64,000 nucleotides of DNA, taken from Streptomyces musisoli. Its GTDB lineage: Bacteria; Actinomycetota; Actinomycetes; Streptomycetales; Streptomycetaceae. How positions within the stretch are numbered: position 1 is the stretch's first letter; every line of letters begins with the position of its first letter. The translations under genes and the position numbers were made by a program. The DNA is taken from NCBI RefSeq assembly GCF_016741855.1, contig NZ_JAERRH010000001.1, positions 930,001-994,000 of the forward strand, written 5' to 3'. This document shows, piece after piece, positions 60,425-64,000 of this stretch. Below the pieces are notes generated by a model. It was not told the DNA's origin. It made no database searches and worked only from the letters and a program-made list of their open reading frames with translations.

Positions 60425-60643
60425 ACATCTATCCTGCACGGCGCCCGGCACGTCAACCGCGCCGGTGTCCTGCGGCACGCCCGTCCCCGGTCGGGTGAAA
60501 ATCGTCCACTCCGCGCGCGGGCCTTGCTCCGAACCAGTGACCCGCCCCGGCAGTGATCGTTGGGGCCGTCGGAGCCGGACCGTCCGGCACCCGCGCCGGA
60601 CGGTGGCCGCCGGTACGTTCCCGCGCCGAGCCGTCCACCCCGG

Positions 60644-60793
60644 GGCACTCACACGCCGGACCGGTCCTTGCCGAGCACCTCCGCGCCGGCCCAGTCCTTC
60701 CCGGGCACTCGCGCGCCGGACGAGTCGTTCCCGGGCGCTCGCGCATCGGACGGGCCGTGGCGGGTGTTCAGACACCGGACGGGCTGTCCTGGG
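60644..60793. repeat. 30-bp imperfect tandem repeat, 5 copies
   Basis: Units begin at 60644, 60674, 60704, 60734 and 60764, of the form GGCACTCGCGCGCCGGACGA... with decay. The last unit runs into the 3' end of the next gene (stop at 60768). It fills much of the gap 60425-60767, in which I see no gene. Confidence 0.75.
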
Positions 60794-61253
60794 TGTCCTC
60801 CGGTAACACCTCCTCCCGTGCCGCCAGCTTGCGCAGCATCTCCCGGACGCGGTCGCGGGACTCGTCGGCCGCGTCGATCGCCTCCATGCACTGCCAGTAC
60901 GTCGTCTCGTCGGCGGCGGCGCTCGCCATGCCGACCAGGGCTATGCCGACCTCGCCGAGCAGGCCGCCGAGGCAGAGCAGGGTCTCGCGGGCGTCGTCCA
61001 GCCGGGTGAGCTGGGCGGCGCGCAGGTCGCCGGGGTCCAGTTCGGGCGGGTCCAGGACTCCGCAGCCCCGGCCCGCCAGCTCGGTCAGTCCCAGGGCCTC
61101 GCCGCGCAGTTCCGGCGGTCCGGAGACCGCGAGGCGGCTCCCGATCGCCTGCGCCAGGGCCTGCGCCTGCCAGACCTCCGCCATCATCTCCGCCGCGTCG
61201 GCGCCGCCCGCCAGGGCCCGCCTGCTCGCGAGGATGAGCCGTACCGCATCCAT
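60768..61253 (-). CDS. Small helical protein (DUF6099-like)
   Basis: 161 residues, almost all alpha-helical by pattern (MDAVRLILASRRALAGGADA; AEVWQAQALAQAIGSRLAVS). Recalled as a streptomycete-only family (DUF6099), function unknown. Start at 61253 follows GGGGGCACC; the earlier ATG at 61289 lacks a site. Its C-terminal codons overlap a 30-bp repeat, so the tail may be repeat-derived. Confidence 0.7.
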   Translation of the reverse strand: MDAVRLILASRRALAGGADAAEMMAEVWQAQALAQAIGSRLAVSGPPELRGEALGLTELAGRGCGVLDPPELDPGDLRAAQLTRLDDARETLLCLGGLLGEVGIALVGMASAAADETTYWQCMEAIDAADESRDRVREMLRKLAAREEVLPEDTQDSPSGV

Positions 61254-61420
61254 GTGGTGCCCCCGTTCGTCCGCCGCGTCATCCGGCACGGTCGCCTGAA
61301 CTCACTTGTTCACTACCCAGAGTGAGGGTCGCTGGGACGAAAAGCCAGAGGAAGACGGAAATCTGTGGACAACAATTCGGATTCGGCCCCCGATTCGACT
61401 TCGGAGAGTAATAACGGAAC

Positions 61421-61798
61421 TTAATCTTCCGACTGTTGGTCCTCCGGACCGCCGTCCGGCCGGTGCTCGGCGCCCGGCGCCGGGAAGCGGCGTTCGTTGC
61501 GGTCGATCTTGGCGTCCAGGGCGGCCAGCGGGTCGATGCCGAGGACCTCGCAGAGCTGGAGCAGATAGGCCAGGACGTCCGCGACCTCGTCGGTGACGCG
61601 GTGCGCCGTGCCGGGGTCGTCCATCACCCGGGCGGACTCCTCCGGCGTCAGCCACTGGAAGATCTCGACCAGTTCGGAGGCCTCCACCGAGAGGGCGGCG
61701 ACGAGGTTCTTGGGCGTGTGGTAGGGCTGCCAGTTCCGCGCTGCGGCGAACTCGGCGAGTCTGCGCTGGAGCCGGGCCAGGTCGGGGTGTTCCGTCAC
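61421..61798 (-). CDS. MazG-like nucleotide pyrophosphohydrolase
   Basis: 125 residues. MazG/RS21-C6 helical fold with metal ligands EASELVEIFQW and DEVADVLAYLLQL (ExxE...ExxD). Hydrolyses non-canonical or excess nucleoside triphosphates. GTG start (VTEHPDLARL), overlapping a TGA in the duplicated copy of the upstream gene's end. Downstream of the AAA ATPase on the same strand. Confidence 0.88.
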   Translation of the reverse strand: MTEHPDLARLQRRLAEFAAARNWQPYHTPKNLVAALSVEASELVEIFQWLTPEESARVMDDPGTAHRVTDEVADVLAYLLQLCEVLGIDPLAALDAKIDRNERRFPAPGAEHRPDGGPEDQQSED

Positions 61799-61916
61799 GG
61801 GTTCAGGTGTACCACCGTGACGCCCGGAGGCCCGGCGGACCAGGAGGAGTCGTGTTCCGTCAAGGGTTCAGGTGTACCACCGTGACACCCGGGATCCCGG
61901 CGGACCAGGAGGCGTC
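61787..61916. repeat. 65-bp tandem duplication at gene junction
   Basis: Copies 61787-61851 and 61852-61916 differ at six positions. Each carries the last 17 or so codons and stop of the AAA ATPase plus the start of the MazG gene. In the outer copy the start codon reads GTG and is used; in the inner copy it reads TTG. Confidence 0.9.
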
Positions 61917-63056
61917 GCTCACCGCGGCCACGCAGCGGATGTGTCCGCGCTCGCCCATCCCGACGGCCGTCCGCAGCAACTCCCGGCGCTGCGAGGGGTC
62001 CAGGCCGCGGTCGAAGCCGTCGGCGAGGACGGTGAGGGTGCGCAGGGCGTCGGGCACCTCGCCCGGGACGTCCATGTCCAGCACCCCCGGCCCGGTCAGC
62101 AGTACCAGGGCCAGCGCGAGGTAGCGCAGCTCGCCGTCGCCGAGCCGGGCAACGTCGGTGCGGAAGCCGTCGCCGCGGTCGAGCAGCGCCCGGACCGTGC
62201 CGCCGGCCAGCGGCTCGGCGACCAGGTCGGCCACCCGGCCCGCGCACCCCGCGTCCACGACCTCGACCAGCCGGCCGTGCCGGCGACCGCACTCCGCCCG
62301 GGTGCGCCAGAGCACGTCGGCGAGGTTGTCGCAGCCGGGCAGCAGCCGGCCGGAGCCGGTGGGCACGGGGACGCGCATGCACTCGGGACGGGGATCGCAC
62401 GGGAAGACCGAGCGCAGGGCGACGACCATCTGCTCGGCCGCGGCGAGCACCCGGCGCTGGCCGTCGGTCTTGCCGGCCACGCGCAGCGGCAGCAGGGCGG
62501 TGCCCAGGCGGTCGTCGGGGAGCGGGGCGCGGGTCACCGGTGCGGAACCCGCGGTGTGCCAGGCGGCCTGGACGGTACGGCGCCCGGGGTCGCGCAGGGC
62601 GGTCTCCAGCAGGACGACCCCCCGTGCGGTCAGCCGCTCCCCCACGATCCGCAGGTGCGGTTCGGCCTGTACGGCGACGTCGAGCCGGACCGGCCCCTCC
62701 GCCCCGTCGGCCGTGCACCCGATCCGGAAGCCGCGGCGCCCTTCGGCGTCAGGGCGCGCCCGCTCCGGCACACAGGCGGCCGGGTCCGGGAACGCCTCCG
62801 CGAGCGGGGCGCCGCCGCCGAGCCGTGCCAGCGCCCCGTACGCGGCGAGCGCGGTCGTCTTGCCCGCACCGCTGGGCCCCGCGAACAGGGTGACCGGCCC
62901 CAGCGGGAACCCGGCCCGCCGGTGCCCGGCGAAGGCCGACAGCCGCAGCTCGGTGACCCGGGAGCGGATGTCGAGGGGCGGTGGGGACTGCGCGGGGAGG
63001 GTCCCGGCGGACGCGTCGGCCGCCGGCGGCCCGGCGGACACGGAGGGCACGGCCAT
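61860..63056 (-). CDS. AAA-family ATPase, SMC/RecF-like
   Basis: 398 residues from the ATG at 63056; an in-frame GTG at 63098 or ATG at 63137 are alternatives, and none has a strong ribosome site. P-loop GPSGAGKTTALAAYGALA directly after the first strands (VTELRLSAFAGHRRAGFPLG), then a signature-like GDGELRYLALALVLLTGPGV and Walker B region. This is the AAA_21-type, ABC-ATPase-related family seen in overcoming-lysogeny and repair proteins. Ends SAGIPGVTVVHLNP, a segment duplicated downstream. Confidence 0.75.
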   Translation of the reverse strand: MAVPSVSAGPPAADASAGTLPAQSPPPLDIRSRVTELRLSAFAGHRRAGFPLGPVTLFAGPSGAGKTTALAAYGALARLGGGAPLAEAFPDPAACVPERARPDAEGRRGFRIGCTADGAEGPVRLDVAVQAEPHLRIVGERLTARGVVLLETALRDPGRRTVQAAWHTAGSAPVTRAPLPDDRLGTALLPLRVAGKTDGQRRVLAAAEQMVVALRSVFPCDPRPECMRVPVPTGSGRLLPGCDNLADVLWRTRAECGRRHGRLVEVVDAGCAGRVADLVAEPLAGGTVRALLDRGDGFRTDVARLGDGELRYLALALVLLTGPGVLDMDVPGEVPDALRTLTVLADGFDRGLDPSQRRELLRTAVGMGERGHIRCVAAVSDASWSAGIPGVTVVHLNP

Positions 63057-63277
63057 ATGCGGACCGTAGGGCTCCGCACCGGCGACGAACCGTTTCACTG
63101 CCGGGACGTTCCCACGATCGGGCGACGACCGTCGCACCGGAGCCGACCGGAGCCGGCCCCGGGACCAGGCGTTCCCGCGGCCGAGGAACGACCCTCACGC
63201 GCGAGCCCACCGGAGCCGGGCCCCGGACCGGGCGTTCGCGGGATCGGGGGCGGCCGGAGGTCCGGTCCTGGCCGGGG

Positions 63278-63667
63278 TCAGCCGCCCGAGATGCCCGCGC
63301 CCTCCATCAGCCCGCTGACCTCCGTGCCGGGCGGGGTGAGGAGGAAGACGTTGCGGTCCACGCGGTGCATCCCGCTGCCCAGGCCGAAGACGACGCCCGT
63401 GCTGAAGTCGAGGACGCGCTTGGCGACGTCGCCCTCCGCGCCGGACAGGTCGAGCAGCACCGGCACCCCGGCCATCAGGGTCTCGGCGACCTCCCGGGCG
63501 TCCGCGAAGACGTTGACGCGCAGGACCACGAACCGGCGCCGGGTCTCGGTCTCGGCGTCGGGCAGCGAGCGGTGGTTCACCGCGGACGGCCAGGCGTCCC
63601 GGCCCCGCAGCGGCACGACCTGGGCGAGCCCTTCCCACTGTTCATCGGTGACGTCGTAACGGCTCAC
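63278..63667 (-). CDS. SepF-like cell division protein
   Basis: 129 residues; GTG start (VSRYDVTDEQWEGLAQVV). SepF domain with FVVLRVNVFADAREVAETLM, PVLLDLSGAEGDVAKRVLDF and a terminal DRNVFLLTPPG. Full-length SepF has an N-terminal membrane amphipathic helix and FtsZ-binding linker; here the N-terminus is short, as in the SflA/SflB paralogues of streptomycetes that adjust septum growth in sporulation or branching. Confidence 0.85.
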   Translation of the reverse strand: MSRYDVTDEQWEGLAQVVPLRGRDAWPSAVNHRSLPDAETETRRRFVVLRVNVFADAREVAETLMAGVPVLLDLSGAEGDVAKRVLDFSTGVVFGLGSGMHRVDRNVFLLTPPGTEVSGLMEGAGISGG

Positions 63668-64000
63668 CGGCTCCCCCCGACCTGACTCGCACTCAATCCC
63701 TGCACCAGCCAATTCTTACGCCAAGTCACCCGTTCGGCCCAACAACGACACGGTGCGCGACCGGTACTCCGGCACTCTTTCAGGACAGTTCGAGCCCTAT
63801 GCCCCGGATAGTCCGTCTGTCACCGGGCTTCTGCCCGGCTGTTCACCGGCCTCCGCACCCCGCTCATCCGCCATCACTAGGGCCTCTTTAGCGCCAGGCG
63901 CCGTGCGTTTGGCGGAAACGGGGCGGGCGACACCCGATCGGCGGACAGAGCCGGCGGTGCCCCCGGCCCGCGGCCCCTCCCCCGCGCACGGCGGCGATCG
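63668..64000. other. Window-end gap, no supported gene
   Basis: No credible frame. Contains a small hairpin CCGGGC-TTCT-GCCCGG at 63823-63838 and, presumably, the promoter of the SepF-like gene. A gene may begin beyond the window. Confidence 0.5.

Overview
The window is high-GC actinobacterial DNA and almost certainly a Streptomyces chromosome. Third-codon positions are strongly G/C, gene pairs often overlap by ATGA or GTGA, lipoproteins are frequent, and several families present are streptomycete specialities (DasR-type GntR regulator, BTAD protein, K15-type DD-peptidase, SepF-like protein). From memory, not from a search, the flanking genes (HTH-fused MurA paralogue at the left; arginine deiminase, ornithine carbamoyltransferase and SepF-like gene at the right) look like the S. 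coelicolor SCO5998-to-SCO5967 stretch. If so, the blocks between them are partly lineage-specific.

Layout. 0-10.5 kb: repeat-bearing lipoprotein, HTH-MurA paralogue, a decayed WXG/ESX-like gene, an SDR plus acyl-CoA dehydrogenase operon with a TetR-type operator, an HTH-STAND ATPase with TPR tail, small secreted and membrane genes. 10.5-11.5 kb: no supported gene. 11.5-25.9 kb: a biosynthetic cluster of two convergent operons meeting at a hairpin. The plus operon encodes a carrier protein fused to a Pls-type membrane condensing domain without an adenylation domain, a separate partial C-A-PCP-TE synthetase, a TauD-type oxygenase, and SbnB/SbnA homologues for 2,3-diaminopropionate (Dap). The minus operon encodes a PhyH oxygenase, an unknown protein, a type III PLP decarboxylase, a GNAT and an MFS exporter. 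26-32 kb: a das-like chitooligosaccharide locus (GH3 hexosaminidase, two permeases, binding protein, divergent DasR-like regulator) with three dre-like operators. 32.8-40.2 kb: a CoA-dependent 2-aminobenzoate/salicylate-type aromatic degradation cluster with a PaaX-family regulator and a shared 28-bp upstream motif. 40.5-44.8 kb: RsbW-like ATPase, amino-acid permease, ornithine carbamoyltransferase, arginine deiminase.

44.9-50.5 kb is the most unusual stretch. A two-helix membrane protein with a ThsA-type Macro domain faces a TIR-like protein, the pairing of type II Thoeris defence. A second Macro domain is fused to a BTAD regulator and transcribed divergently. The TIR-like protein and its operon neighbour carry the same Asn/Gly-rich, amyloid-like motif, encoded by an identical 45-bp DNA repeat. 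Next comes a small RiPP locus (34-codon precursor candidate, B12-type radical SAM C-methyltransferase, small partner protein), then a Pnkp/Hen1 RNA-repair pair.

57-64 kb is conserved housekeeping: lipoprotein, K15-like DD-peptidase, F420-type oxidoreductase, a small DUF6099-like protein, a MazG-like pyrophosphohydrolase and an AAA ATPase whose gene junction carries a 65-bp tandem duplication, and a SepF-like protein. I saw no tRNA, rRNA, CRISPR array, insertion sequence or integrase.
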